Shown: positions 1 through 10,149, counted from the stretch's first letter. The stretch is DNA of 64,000 nucleotides from Nocardia aurea (GCF_003123685.1 NZ_QCYJ01000172.1:186001-250000); one strand, 5' to 3'. Notes: generated from the letters alone by a model not told the origin. Program-made: numbers and translations.

Positions 1-937
1 CGCCGACCAGGCTGGTCGGGCAGATGTCGACCGCGTAGGACGGTTCGCCGGTGATCTCGACCCGGTACGAGCCGCCGGGCTGCGCGGGGCGCGGCCAGTC
101 GGGGCACAGGTCGTCGCGCAGGCGGGTGACGTGTTCGATGACGATCGCCGGATGTCCGCCGACCAGTCCGATCACCTCGAACCGCAGCGCAGCGAGCCCA
201 CCGCGCGGGACGGTGCCCACCGCGATGTCGAACGGCTCGTCGGCGGGCACCCGCTCGTAGGTTTCGGTGATCTCGTCGACCGTGATGCCGAGACCGGCCG
301 CCAACTGCCGGATCGCGGGCCCCCACGCGATACTCAGCACGCCGGGCCGCAACAGCATCGGCACCTCGTCGAGCGATTTGCCGAAACCCATCACGTCGAA
401 CATGACGGTCGACCCGTCGTAGGTGGCGTAGTCGGCGATCTCCATACAGCGCACCTGTTCGATGCGCTGGCAAGTGCTCGCGAAGGCCAGCGGGATCAGA
501 TCGTTGGCGAAACCCGGGTCGACCCCGGTGATGAACAGACTCGCGTTCCCCTGTGCCGCCGCCTCTTCGATTCCGGCGAGATATTTCTTCGGCAGCACGC
601 CCCACGGATACTGGAGCAGTCCCGGCGCCGATCCGACGACATCGACCCCGGCGGCGAGGATCCGGCGACAGTCGTCGATGGCCTCGTGCAACCTGGTGTC
701 GCCCATCGCGCAGTACACGACGCAGTCGGGTCGCGTGGCGAGCACCTCGTCCAGATCGCCGACCGCGACGATGCCGGTGTCGGTGTCGAGTCCGGCGAGT
801 TCGGCGGCGTCCTTGCCCACCTTGTGCTCGGTCGACACGCACACCCCGGTCAATTCGAGTTCCGGGTGCGTCAGAATTCCGGCCAACGCCAACCTGCCGA
901 CATTGCCGGTGCCGACGTGCGCTACTCGGACAGACAT
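1..937 (-). CDS. NAD(P)-dependent oxidoreductase, DapB-like fold (3' end outside window)
   Basis: The gene reads leftward off the window edge, so its C-terminus is missing. The start ATG at 937-935 has an AGGAGGAG ribosome site just upstream. The protein opens with a Rossmann motif (GTGNVG, residues 9-14) and continues like the dihydrodipicolinate-reductase-like or amine-dehydrogenase-like family, which is common in mycobacteria and Nocardia and distinct from true DapB. It probably uses NAD(P)H on a small carbonyl or imine substrate; the substrate is unknown. It diverges from a steroid-type SDR, with a KstR-like operator at 1012-1025 between them, so it may belong to the sterol regulon. That link is inference. 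Confidence 0.8.
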   Translation of the reverse strand, partial: MSVRVAHVGTGNVGRLALAGILTHPELELTGVCVSTEHKVGKDAAELAGLDTDTGIVAVGDLDEVLATRPDCVVYCAMGDTRLHEAIDDCRRILAAGVDVVGSAPGLLQYPWGVLPKKYLAGIEEAAAQGNASLFITGVDPGFANDLIPLAFASTCQRIEQVRCMEIADYATYDGSTVMFDVMGFGKSLDEVPMLLRPGVLSIAWGPAIRQLAAGLGITVDEITETYERVPADEPFDIAVGTVPRGGLAALRFEVIGLVGGHPAIVIEHVTRLRDDLCPDWPRPAQPGGSYRVEITGEPSYAVDICPTSLVG

Positions 938-1011
938 TCGGGAGCTCCTCCTGGAAAGTTCCGACGAATCGGCGGACGGTTCCGCAGATCCCATTGTTCC
1001 GGACAAGTGTC

Positions 1012-1025
1012 TGGAACACGTTCCA
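1012..1025. promoter_or_regulatory. KstR-type palindromic operator
   Basis: TGGAACACGTTCCA fits the TNNAACNNGTTNNA pattern known for the TetR-family sterol regulator KstR at every fixed position. The palindrome extends by one base pair on each side (1011-1026). A second, overlapping near-palindrome covers 997-1016. The site lies in the 111-bp gap between the divergent genes at 937 and 1049, just upstream of the rightward -10 element, so a bound repressor would block transcription. That KstR itself binds here is inferred. Confidence 0.7.
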
Positions 1026-1030
1026 GTTCG

Positions 1031-1036
1031 TATGCT
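1031..1036 (+). promoter_or_regulatory. -10 element of the SDR gene
   Basis: TATGCT lies 12 nt before the ATG at 1049. It would put the transcription start about 6 nt before the start codon, giving an almost leaderless mRNA. The KstR-like palindrome occupies the space where a -35 and spacer would be. No clear -35 element is visible. Confidence 0.5.
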
Positions 1037-1048
1037 AGCGTGACGTTC

Positions 1049-1783
1049 ATGGGACGTGTAGATGGCAAAGTCGCAATCATCAGCGGTGGTTCGCAGGGAA
1101 TGGGCGCGGCGCACGCGCGCCTGCTCGTGGCGGAGGGAGCGCGCGTCGTCATCGGCGACATCCTCGACGACGAAGGCAAGGCACTGGCCGAATCCCTCGG
1201 CGAGGCCGCGCGCTACATCCACCTCGACGTCAGCGAGCCCGACGACTGGACCGCCGCCGTCGAGGCGGCGGTGCGCGAATTCGGCAAGGTCGACGTCCTG
1301 GTCAACAACGCGGGCATCATCAACGGCGGCGCGCTGCAACGTTTCGACCTGAACAAGTGGCGCAAGATCCTCGATGTGAACCTCACCGGCACGTTCCTCG
1401 GCATACGCGCGGTCGTCGAACCGATGATCGCGGCGGGCGGCGGTTCGATCATCAACGTGTCGTCCATCGAGGGGCTGCGCGGCGCGCCGTGGGCACACGG
1501 CTATGTGGCCTCGAAGTGGGGCGTGCGCGGACTGGCGAAATCGGCCGCGCTGGAACTCGCGCCACACAAGATCCGGGTGAACTCACTGCACCCGGGGCTG
1601 ATCCGCACCCCCATGACGGCGAATATCCCCGACGACCTGGTGACGATCCCGCTCGGCCGCCCCGCCGAACCGGAGGAGGTCGCCACCTTCGTCCTGTTCC
1701 TCGCCAGCGACGAATCCTCCTACTCCACCGGCTCGGAATTCATCGTGGACGGCGGCTTGGTCACGGCCGTTCCACACAAGTGA
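1049..1783 (+). CDS. FabG3-like short-chain dehydrogenase (3-alpha/20-beta-hydroxysteroid dehydrogenase type)
   Basis: The 244-residue classical SDR has the cofactor motif GGSQGMG (residues 13-19), NNAG (86-89) and a catalytic Ser139-Tyr152-Lys156 set. From memory it closely resembles mycobacterial Rv2002/FabG3, including the stretches DILDDEGKA, DVNLTGTFLGIRAVV and ASDESSYSTG. It should interconvert hydroxyl and keto groups on a steroid or related lipid with NAD(H). The ATG at 1049 was chosen because it begins the conserved N-terminus. The same frame stays open further upstream, but that part is antisense to the neighbouring gene. A KstR-like operator directly upstream supports a sterol role. 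Confidence 0.9.
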   Translation: MGRVDGKVAIISGGSQGMGAAHARLLVAEGARVVIGDILDDEGKALAESLGEAARYIHLDVSEPDDWTAAVEAAVREFGKVDVLVNNAGIINGGALQRFDLNKWRKILDVNLTGTFLGIRAVVEPMIAAGGGSIINVSSIEGLRGAPWAHGYVASKWGVRGLAKSAALELAPHKIRVNSLHPGLIRTPMTANIPDDLVTIPLGRPAEPEEVATFVLFLASDESSYSTGSEFIVDGGLVTAVPHK

Positions 1784-1926
1784 TCCCGAGCGCCACGGCA
1801 GATCCGCCCGGCGGCACGATTGCCGGGCCGACGTCGTGCCAGTGACATGTCCGCGAGATGTGCCGCGCCACGGGCGGTCCCGTTGTGAACTGTTGGTAAC
1901 TCCGGTCGTCGGGCGCACGGCGTGAC

Positions 1927-1932
1927 TAATCT
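1927..1932 (+). promoter_or_regulatory. -10 element giving a leaderless GTG transcript
   Basis: TAATCT ends 6 nt before the GTG at 1939, so the expected transcription start coincides with the start codon. No ribosome site is seen upstream of the GTG. Leaderless mRNAs are common in mycolic-acid actinomycetes. No matching -35 element was found. Confidence 0.4.
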
Positions 1933-1938
1933 CGACGG

Positions 1939-2859
1939 GTGGCGAGACAGAGGTACCTGACACGCAGAGTGACACTTTCCCTCGGGGCCGCCGTGGCCGG
2001 CGCTGTGGTCACCGGCGGCGTCGGCGCGGCGAATGCCGAACCCGATGCGCCGAATACCCGATATCGCGGCTATTCCGACCACGACCGCACCCGGCCGTAC
2101 GCGAAATACATGGCCGACCGCACCGCGCCCGAACCCGCGCCGGTATCGGCCGCCTACGCGGGCCCGCCGACGCCCGCCGCCGACATCCCCGACTTCTCGG
2201 CGCTGCGCGCCGATCTCGCCGCGACCGGGTCGTCGCCGATCGAAACCGGATACGGGCGGACGGCTTCCGGCCAGGCCTGGGTCGCGGTGCGCACCGAGAT
2301 GCCCCGCGTCACCGCCGCCATGTGGGACTGGTGGTTCGGCTGGCATTCCTCGGAATCGGCGCGCTACAAACTGTGGCATCCCGACGCGCACCTGTACGCG
2401 GCCATCGCCGCCGACCGCACCGCCGCACCCCTGCCGGACCGCGAACGATATGTCGGCAACATCTCCTACGTCGACGAGTACATCGGCCCCAAACTGCAAC
2501 AGCTGGCCATCGCGTTCCAGGACCCGATCGCGCACGGATTCGACGTCCCCGAAGGACAGACCGTCGTCTTCGGCCGGGTCGGCAGCAGTGTCGCCCCGCT
2601 GGACGTCGGCCGGCTGGCCCACCAGGTCAGGCCGATCCCCGGCGGATGCGAGATGCGCAGCCGCTTCTACCTCAATATGTGGAGTCTGCGGGTCCCGGAC
2701 CTGGCCAGGGCCGCCGACGCCGTCGGCCGCGGCCCCTCGGTCGATCCGAGGGATATCGCGGCCGATCTGGACGCGGCGCGGGATCTGCTGCTGCACTGCG
2801 GTCAGGAGATGAACCATCTCGCGCGGTTCCTGCCCGAGCTCTACCGCGAGTTCCGGTAG
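1939..2859 (+). CDS. Exported DAPG-hydrolase (PhlG-like) family protein
   Basis: The 306-residue protein starts with a twin-arginine-like signal (TRR then hydrophobic residues, ending ANAE near 34), suggesting export across the membrane. The remainder matches the PhlG fold, which hydrolyses 2,4-diacetylphloroglucinol using zinc. The characteristic block MWDWWFGWHSSESARYKLWH (128-147) is present. Likely zinc ligands are His147 or His151, Glu180, and the HxxxE pair His286/Glu290. PhlG itself is cytoplasmic, so an exported relative is unusual. The true substrate is unknown; carbon-carbon hydrolysis of an acyl-phenol or similar beta-diketone is the family expectation. Confidence 0.75.
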   Translation: MARQRYLTRRVTLSLGAAVAGAVVTGGVGAANAEPDAPNTRYRGYSDHDRTRPYAKYMADRTAPEPAPVSAAYAGPPTPAADIPDFSALRADLAATGSSPIETGYGRTASGQAWVAVRTEMPRVTAAMWDWWFGWHSSESARYKLWHPDAHLYAAIAADRTAAPLPDRERYVGNISYVDEYIGPKLQQLAIAFQDPIAHGFDVPEGQTVVFGRVGSSVAPLDVGRLAHQVRPIPGGCEMRSRFYLNMWSLRVPDLARAADAVGRGPSVDPRDIAADLDAARDLLLHCGQEMNHLARFLPELYREFR

Positions 2860-2868
2860 AGCCGTACG

Positions 2869-3963
2869 TCATTCGTCGGATTCACCACGGGAACCGTTGG
2901 CGCTCATCGCCATCCGGTAATCGCCGTCGGCCGGTCCGGCCAGTGCGGTCGGTATCTTGGGCAGCGCCTGCGGATGGGTGCGCCCGAGCCAGCCGAGCAG
3001 TTCCTCGCGGACGGCACAGCGCAGATCCCAGACATCGTCGGCGTCGGCGGCCGACATGATGGCGCGCACGACGATATTCGTCGGCGTGCTGTCGGTGACG
3101 ACCAGCCCCCAGGAGCGGCCGTCCCATTCCCTGCGCTCGCGCAGGTACTCGTGCAGGTGTTCGCGTAACAGGGTGATCGGCGTGCTGTGGTCGAGATGCA
3201 GGAACACGGTGCCGGTGATCTGCGCGCCGCCGCGTGACCAGTTCTCGTACGGTTTGCTGTTGAAGTAGGAGACCGGCATGGTCAGTCGGCGGTCGTCCCA
3301 GATCCGCACCGTGAGGAAGGCCAGGGTGATCTCCTCGACCACACCCCATTCGCCCTCCACCACCACGGTGTCGCCGATCTTCACCGAATCGCCGAAGGCG
3401 ATCTGCAACCCGGCCATCAGATTGCTCAGCGTCGACTGGGCCGCCACACCGGCGATGATGCCGATGACACCCGCCGAGGCAAGCATCGAGGTGCCCAGCG
3501 CCCGCATACTGGGGATCAGCAGCAGAATCGCCACCGCCACCGTCGTGACCACCAGTACCGAGGTGACGATGCGGCGCACCAGACCGAGCTGAGTGCGCAA
3601 TTGCCGCACGCGCGAGATCTCGCTGGTCCGTCGGGAATAGCGGCGCAGCATATTCTCCGCCACCGCGTCCGCGGCGCGGATCGCCAGCCAGGCCACGGCG
3701 ATGATCGTCACCGCGGCGAGCGTCTTCCTGATGAAGGTGTCCTGGTGCGGGTCCAGGTGCGCCAGCGGATAGGTCGCCTGCAACGCCAGCGTTCCCAGCA
3801 GCAGTTGCAGGGGCAACTGGAGTCTTCGCAGAAGCAGCGGAAGGTGGGTATCGGGATGACGGCGTGCGGCCAGGCGCAGCAGCCGGTCGATCAGTAGGCC
3901 CGCGATCACGGTGATCGCGACGGTTCCCGCCACGACGATGAGTGGCCGTAGTACTTCCTCCAA
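2869..3963 (-). CDS. MscS-family mechanosensitive ion channel
   Basis: The 364-residue inner-membrane protein has about five hydrophobic segments in its first 190 residues. The MscS pore and beta domain follow (ASAGVIGIIAGVAAQSTLSN, then FGDSVKIGDTVVVEGEWGVVEEI), and the C-terminal domain ends near residue 340. It should release solutes on osmotic downshock. The start is a TTG at 3963, supported by a GGGAGGAG ribosome site 9 nt upstream; no better start is seen. It is convergent with the DAPG-hydrolase-like gene. The 215-bp spacer to the next gene holds nothing I can identify. Confidence 0.9.
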   Translation of the reverse strand: MEEVLRPLIVVAGTVAITVIAGLLIDRLLRLAARRHPDTHLPLLLRRLQLPLQLLLGTLALQATYPLAHLDPHQDTFIRKTLAAVTIIAVAWLAIRAADAVAENMLRRYSRRTSEISRVRQLRTQLGLVRRIVTSVLVVTTVAVAILLLIPSMRALGTSMLASAGVIGIIAGVAAQSTLSNLMAGLQIAFGDSVKIGDTVVVEGEWGVVEEITLAFLTVRIWDDRRLTMPVSYFNSKPYENWSRGGAQITGTVFLHLDHSTPITLLREHLHEYLRERREWDGRSWGLVVTDSTPTNIVVRAIMSAADADDVWDLRCAVREELLGWLGRTHPQALPKIPTALAGPADGDYRMAMSANGSRGESDE

Positions 3964-4178
3964 GAGTTCGAACTCCTCCCGTGGTCACCGCCGCGCCGCG
4001 ATGCGCGCGGCCGTGACCACTCGTCGTCGACTCGCAACAGGCAATCGCTTACCCGCTCGTGACGGAGATCTACGGCACCGGCGATGTGGCGAATGCCACC
4101 GTGCCAACGGGTTTCGCCTCGGGATCGCCGTCGACGCAGGTCAGCACGGATGGCGGTCGACGCCGTCGCCGCGGGGAA

Positions 4179-5221
4179 CTATCGCGCCGCGACGACCGAC
4201 CTGCGCAGGGCGGGTTCGGCGAGGGCGCGGGGAATCGCCCCCGTATCGCGTTCGCTGAAGATCGTGCCCGGCGCGACGATCTCGTCGATGCGGTCGAGCA
4301 CGTCCGCTCCGAGTGTCACCTCGGCGGCGCGCAGGTAGGCGTCCAGGTGCTCCTCGGTGCGCGGGCCGATGATGGCGGCGGTGACGTCGCGGTGGGCGAG
4401 AACGAAGCCGACCGACAGCTCGATCAGGGACAGCCCCGACTGTTGCGCGAGTACGGCCAGCGCGTCGGCGGCGGCGAGTTTGGCGGCGTTGTTCGGCGAG
4501 TCGATGTCGAAACGTCCCGGGATCAGGTCGGCCCGGTGCGAATGCGGTTGCTGCGCTCCGATCCGGTACTTGCCGGACAGCCAGCCCGCGGCGAGCGGAC
4601 CGTAGGTGATCACGCCGAGTCCGTATTTGCGCGCGACGGGCAGGGTCTCACGTTCGATACCGCGTACCAGCGGCGAATACGGAACCTGCTCGGTAGCGGG
4701 ACGATTCAGTTTGCGCCGGTCGGCGACCCACTGCGCCTCGACGAGTTCGGCGGGCGAGAAGGCCGAGGTGCCGTAGTAGCGGATCTTGCCCGCGCGCACC
4801 AGGTCGTCCAGCGCGCCGACGGTTTCCTCGATCGCGGTCACCGATTCGGGCCGGTGCACCTGGTAGAGGTCGAGGTGATCGGTATCGAGTCGGCGCAGCG
4901 AATCCTCCACGGCGCGCGCGATCCAGCGCCGCGAATTGCCCCGGTGGGTGGGATCGTCGTCGACGGCATTGTGGAATTTGCTGGCCAGGATCACGGTGTC
5001 GCGGCGACCGCGCAGCGCCTTGCCGACGATCACCTCCGACTCCCCGCGCGAATAGGTGTCGGCAGTGTCGATGGCATTGATCCCGGCGTCGAGCGCGCGG
5101 TGGATCAGGCCGACGGATTCCTCGTGGGTGGTGCTGCCGCGTGTGCCGAAATTCATGGCGCCCAACACGTAGGGGCTTATCCGCACACCGGTGCGGCCGA
5201 GCGGGCGGAGGTCGGACAGGC

Positions 5222-5225
<4 letters not shown>
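4179..5225 (-). CDS. Aldo/keto reductase (second copy in operon)
   Basis: The 348-residue protein is a YajO/Tas-type aldo/keto reductase with the complete tetrad Asp53, Tyr58, Lys83 and His124, using NADPH to reduce an aldehyde or ketone. It is closely related to the gene upstream (shared blocks RNSRRWI, AVEDSLRRL, DHLDLYQVHRP), which indicates tandem duplication. Its ATG overlaps the stop of that gene as ATGA, so the two are translationally coupled. It is the last gene of the long ABC-importer/monooxygenase operon and may reduce the carbonyl product of the monooxygenases. The substrate is unknown. Confidence 0.9.
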
Positions 5226-6265
<1,040 letters not shown>

Positions 6266-6275
6266 CGTGGATCCG

Positions 6276-7619
6276 TCACTTTCTTGTCGTGGAAACTGTC
6301 TCGCGGGCAAAGGAGTTCGCCGGTTCCGGGAGACCGAGGTGACCGCGCAGGGTCTCGTGCTCGTACTCGTGACGGAACAGACCGCGACGGCGCAGCTCCG
6401 GCACCACCTGGTCGACGAAATCCTCCAGGTGCGAGGGCAGCACCGCGGGAATGATCGTGAAACCGTCGATCCCCGCGTTGCGGAACCACAATTCGATGTG
6501 GTCGGCCACCGATTTCGGGGTGCCCGCCACCACCCGGTGCCCGCCGAGGAATTCGGTCAGCAGACGTCGAACCGGATAACCGGTCTCGGTGGCATACCTG
6601 GTCAGCGAGTTGAAGAAACCCTGCGGACCGATTCGCCCTTCGGGCAGGACGGTCAGCCGCCGCGGCAGTGGCGCGTCCAGATCGATCTCGGCGTCCGGGT
6701 AGCCGAGCCAGGCGGCCAGTTCCCGGACCGGCGAACTGTCGGGGTGCAGCCTGCCCTGGAGTTCGTCGAAGCGGTCGCGAGCTTCGGCCTCGGTCGCGCC
6801 GAGTACCGGGATCAGGCCGGGGAGGATACGGATGGCATCGCCGTCGCGACCCGAATAGGTGGCCGTCGCGCGGATCTCCTCGGCGAATTCCCGGGCGGCG
6901 GACAGACTCAGCTGGGTCGTGTAGATCACCTCGGCGTGCGCGGCCGCGAAGGCCCTGCCCTGCGGTGAGGCGCCGGCCTGCACGAGGACGGGTCTGCCCT
7001 GCGGCGACCGGGTGACGTTCAACGGCCCCGCCACCGAATAGAATTCACCGCGGTGGCGCACCGCGTGCACCCGTTCGGGATCGGCGAACCGGCCGGACTC
7101 CTGGTCACCGATGATCGCGTCGGCTTCCCAACTGTCCCAGAGCTTCTCGGTGAGTTCGACGTATTCGGCGGCACGCCGGTAGCGCTCGTCGCGTTCGGGC
7201 AGCTGACGAATCCCGAAGTTGCGCGCGGCATTCGGTTCGAAGGTGGTGACCGCGTTCCATCCGGCCCGCCCGCCCGTCGCGTGATCGAGCGAAAGGATAC
7301 GGCGCGCGAGGTTGTAGGGCAGGTTCAGCGAGGTGCTCGCGGTGGGGACGAGTCCGATCCGTTCGGTCGAGACCGACAGCGCGGCCGCGAGCAGGATCGG
7401 GTCGAGGGTGGCGGCGGGCGCACGGGCGATGCCGGGCTGCTGGACCGGGATATCGGGGAAGAGCAGCCCGTCGAGTGCGCCGCGCTCGGCGATCTCGGCG
7501 ACACGCCGGTAGTGGTCGAGCCGGATGAAGGCGTCGGCGGGCAGTCCCGGTTCCAGCCATGCGGCCCGGTGATATCCGGCGCTGCCGATATTGACGAAGA
7601 ACCGTAGTCGTCGGCTCAT
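6276..7619 (-). CDS. NtaA/SnaA/DszA-family FMNH2-dependent monooxygenase
   Basis: The 447-residue protein is a bacterial-luciferase-like monooxygenase of the NtaA/SnaA/DszA group. Members use reduced FMN from a partner reductase to cleave C-N or C-S bonds. Typical blocks are present: LDHYRRVAEIAERG, LDHATGGRAGWNAVT, SPQGRPVLVQAGASPQGR and the GHRVVAGTPKSVADHI region. The ATG at 7619 shares one base with the stop of the gene upstream. It is about as long as its neighbour and clearly a paralogue. Its place behind an ABC importer and a Cys-rich leader suggests an organosulfur substrate, but nitrogenous substrates occur in this family too. Confidence 0.9.
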   Translation of the reverse strand: MSRRLRFFVNIGSAGYHRAAWLEPGLPADAFIRLDHYRRVAEIAERGALDGLLFPDIPVQQPGIARAPAATLDPILLAAALSVSTERIGLVPTASTSLNLPYNLARRILSLDHATGGRAGWNAVTTFEPNAARNFGIRQLPERDERYRRAAEYVELTEKLWDSWEADAIIGDQESGRFADPERVHAVRHRGEFYSVAGPLNVTRSPQGRPVLVQAGASPQGRAFAAAHAEVIYTTQLSLSAAREFAEEIRATATYSGRDGDAIRILPGLIPVLGATEAEARDRFDELQGRLHPDSSPVRELAAWLGYPDAEIDLDAPLPRRLTVLPEGRIGPQGFFNSLTRYATETGYPVRRLLTEFLGGHRVVAGTPKSVADHIELWFRNAGIDGFTIIPAVLPSHLEDFVDQVVPELRRRGLFRHEYEHETLRGHLGLPEPANSFARETVSTTRK

Positions 7620-8959
7620 CACGCGGCTCCCTCGTGTCGACGCGCGACATGGTCCGGGGTGCGAAGCCCGAGATGGTCGCGCAGGGTGGTCCCGGAGTAC
7701 TCGGTGCGGAAGACACCGCGCCGACGCAGGATCGGCACGACGCCGTCGACGAAATCGTCGAAGCCGCCGGGCAGGACATCGGGCATCAGGTTGAATCCGT
7801 CGGCGATGCCCTTGTCGACCCAGTCGATGATCGCGTCGGCGATCTGCTCGGGTGTGCCGGTGACGATGCGGTGTCCGGCCCCGCCGCCGAGTCGGCGCAG
7901 CAATTGCCGCACGGTCAGGTTCTCGCGCCGCGCGAGGCCGAGCGCGATCTTGTAGAAGGTCTGCGATCCGCCCGCCTCGTCGGGATCGGCCAGCAGGTGC
8001 CACGGCAGCGGCGAGTCCAGCGCGAGCGCGTCCTGCTCGACGCCGAGTTGGCTCGCCAGCCGGGCCAGCGCGTATTCCGGCGGCACCAGTTCGGCGAGCA
8101 GTTCGCGACGTTCGGCGGCCTGCGCCTCGGTCGCGCCGATCACCGTGGACAGTCCAGGCAGGATGACCACGTCCTCGGCACGCCGTCCCAGCGCCACCGC
8201 GCGTGACTTGATATCGCGGTAGTACTCGTCGGCCTCGCCCTCGGTCTGGGCCGCGGTGAAGATCACCTCGCCGACCCGCGCCGCCAGCGCGCGCCCGTCC
8301 TTGGACGCACCCGCCTGCACCACCACCGGCTCACCCTGGGGTGAACGCGGCACATTGAGCGCGCCCTCGACATCGAAACGGGCGCCGTGGTGCGCGGCCG
8401 GATGGATCTTGCCCGGATCGGCGAAGCGGCGATTCGCCTTGTCACCGAGCAGGGCGTCGGGTTCCCAACTGTTCCAGAGCTTTCGGACGACCTCGACGAA
8501 TTCGGCCGCGCGCTCGTAGCGGGCGGCGTGTTCGGGTTCGGCGTCGTAGCCGAAATTGGCGGCGGCCTCGGTGCCCGCGGTCGTCACCACATTCCAGCCC
8601 GAACGTCCGCCGCTGAGCTGATCGAGCGAAGCGAATCGGCGGGCGACGTCGTAGGGATCGTTGTAGCTCGACGACAGCGTCGCGATCAGCCCGACCCTAC
8701 GGGTGGCCGCGGCCACCGCGGCCAGCACCACCGAGGGTTCCAGGCTGTTGAAGGGCCGGTAGCGCAGGTCTTCCCGGATCGCGGGACCGTCGGCGAGGAA
8801 GACGGCGTCGAAGGTCGCCTCCTCTGCGCGCTTGGCGATGCGCACGTAGTGGTCGAGGGTGAAACTCGCGACCGGGTCGGTGCCGGGGAAGCGCCACGAG
8901 CCGCCGAAGACACCGGCGTTGAGGATATTGACGTTCAGATGGACCTGCCGTCGGGTCAT
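7619..8959 (-). CDS. NtaA/SnaA/DszA-family FMNH2-dependent monooxygenase
   Basis: The 446-residue paralogue of the next gene has the blocks FTLDHYVRIAKRAEE, SLDQLSGGRSGWNVVTT, SPQGEPVVVQAGASKDGRAL and GHRIVTGTPEQIADAI. The family cleaves C-S or C-N bonds with FMNH2 and oxygen. No flavin reductase gene is present in this operon, so the reduced flavin must come from elsewhere. Start and stop overlap both neighbours (ATGA upstream, one shared base downstream), consistent with stoichiometric production of the three oxygenase-type proteins. The substrate is unproven; DszA- or SfnG-like sulfone cleavage is the leading idea. Confidence 0.9.
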   Translation of the reverse strand: MTRRQVHLNVNILNAGVFGGSWRFPGTDPVASFTLDHYVRIAKRAEEATFDAVFLADGPAIREDLRYRPFNSLEPSVVLAAVAAATRRVGLIATLSSSYNDPYDVARRFASLDQLSGGRSGWNVVTTAGTEAAANFGYDAEPEHAARYERAAEFVEVVRKLWNSWEPDALLGDKANRRFADPGKIHPAAHHGARFDVEGALNVPRSPQGEPVVVQAGASKDGRALAARVGEVIFTAAQTEGEADEYYRDIKSRAVALGRRAEDVVILPGLSTVIGATEAQAAERRELLAELVPPEYALARLASQLGVEQDALALDSPLPWHLLADPDEAGGSQTFYKIALGLARRENLTVRQLLRRLGGGAGHRIVTGTPEQIADAIIDWVDKGIADGFNLMPDVLPGGFDDFVDGVVPILRRRGVFRTEYSGTTLRDHLGLRTPDHVARRHEGAA

Positions 8960-10149
8960 ACCTGTTTCTCCTGGGGGTCACGGCCCGCCGCGATCGCGGC
9001 GCGACCGAGGTTCGCCAGCACGAAATCGCTCTGCGGGGTGTGGATTCGGCCGACCATGGCGTCGCGGTGGTGCCGTTCCAGCGGATACTGCCGATCGAGG
9101 CCGGGGTTGCCGGTCAGGTCGAGCGCGGATTCGGTGACGCGGATGGCGGTGGTGGTGGCGACGTGTTTGGCCAGCCCCGGCAGCGGACCGTCGGGGTCGG
9201 TGCTCAGCGCGGCGACGCCTTGGCGAAGCAGCGCGCGGCTGGTCTGGATCCACGCCTCGATCTCGCCGACCCGATCGTGATAGCGCGGCACCGTCGCCAG
9301 CGACGCGCCCAGCGCGGTCGGCACCCTGGTGTGCAGGTAGCGGACCAGCCAGTCCCGCGCGGCGACCGCGACACCGTTGTAGTTCGCGGCCAGCAGCAGC
9401 GGCAGTGCCTGCCGTCCCGGCCTGCGTGGTTTCCCGGCGCCGTCGGCCGGATCGCGCAGTTCCACCAGACGCGCGTGCGGCACCACGGTGCCCTCGAAGA
9501 CCACCGACTGGGTGTCGGAGGCGCGCAGTCCGAGGTGGTTCCAAGTCTTCTCGATACGCCAGTTCGTGGCGGAGCGGTCGAGCAGGAAGGTGGCGATGCG
9601 AGGGCTCGGTTCCGCGGTCGTCGTCGTGACCGTGAACCAGCTCAGGCCCGAAATGCCGGTGGCATAGGCTTTTTCGCCGTCGATACGCCAGTCGCCGGAT
9701 GCCAGTCTGGTGGCGGTCGTCGCGGGCAGACCACCGCGCGAGAGGCTGCCGAGTTCGCGTTCGACCGCGAGGCCGTTGATCAACGCGCCGGACTCGGCCG
9801 CCGAGCGGAACACCTGTTCCTTCAGTTCCGCGGGCCACGGGCTGTCGGCACGCGCCAGCCCCAGGTGGTTGGTGTAGTTCCATTGCAGAATCAGTCCGAC
9901 CGACGGGTCGGCGGCGCCGATTCTCTCGATCACCTCGACGGCTTCGGCGATCCCCGCTCCCCCGCCGCCGAATTCGGCCGGCACGACCAGGGCGGGCGCG
10001 CCGATCTCGGTCAGGGCGCGGAAGGCCGCGAACGGGAATGCCCCGGTGCGGTCGTGTTCCTCCGCGCGTTCGGCGATCACCGCCAGCGCCGCGGTGAACG
10101 CGGCGTCGTCGAGTCCGTGCGCGGTCCGCTCGGTTACCACGGCTGTCAT
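8956..10149 (-). CDS. Acyl-CoA dehydrogenase-like flavoprotein (DszC/SfnB type)
   Basis: The 397-residue protein has the acyl-CoA dehydrogenase fold: N-terminal helices, a central beta domain with WRIDGEKAYATGISGLSWFTV, and a C-terminal helical bundle ending with the DLTGNPGLDRQYPLERHHRDAM motif. DszC and SfnB, which act on organosulfur compounds, belong to this fold and often sit beside luciferase-type monooxygenases, as here. It may therefore be a flavin-dependent monooxygenase instead of a beta-oxidation enzyme. The ATG at 10149 follows a 97-nt gap after the transporter ATPase, the largest gap in the operon, and it overlaps the next gene by 4 nt. Confidence 0.85.
   Translation of the reverse strand: MTAVVTERTAHGLDDAAFTAALAVIAERAEEHDRTGAFPFAAFRALTEIGAPALVVPAEFGGGGAGIAEAVEVIERIGAADPSVGLILQWNYTNHLGLARADSPWPAELKEQVFRSAAESGALINGLAVERELGSLSRGGLPATTATRLASGDWRIDGEKAYATGISGLSWFTVTTTTAEPSPRIATFLLDRSATNWRIEKTWNHLGLRASDTQSVVFEGTVVPHARLVELRDPADGAGKPRRPGRQALPLLLAANYNGVAVAARDWLVRYLHTRVPTALGASLATVPRYHDRVGEIEAWIQTSRALLRQGVAALSTDPDGPLPGLAKHVATTTAIRVTESALDLTGNPGLDRQYPLERHHRDAMVGRIHTPQSDFVLANLGRAAIAAGRDPQEKQV

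Noticed and set aside
131..1048. Open frame extending the SDR gene about 300 codons upstream
   Set aside because: It lies antisense to the DapB-like gene, runs through the operator and -10, and has a composition typical of a shadow frame. The FabG3-like N-terminus begins at 1049.
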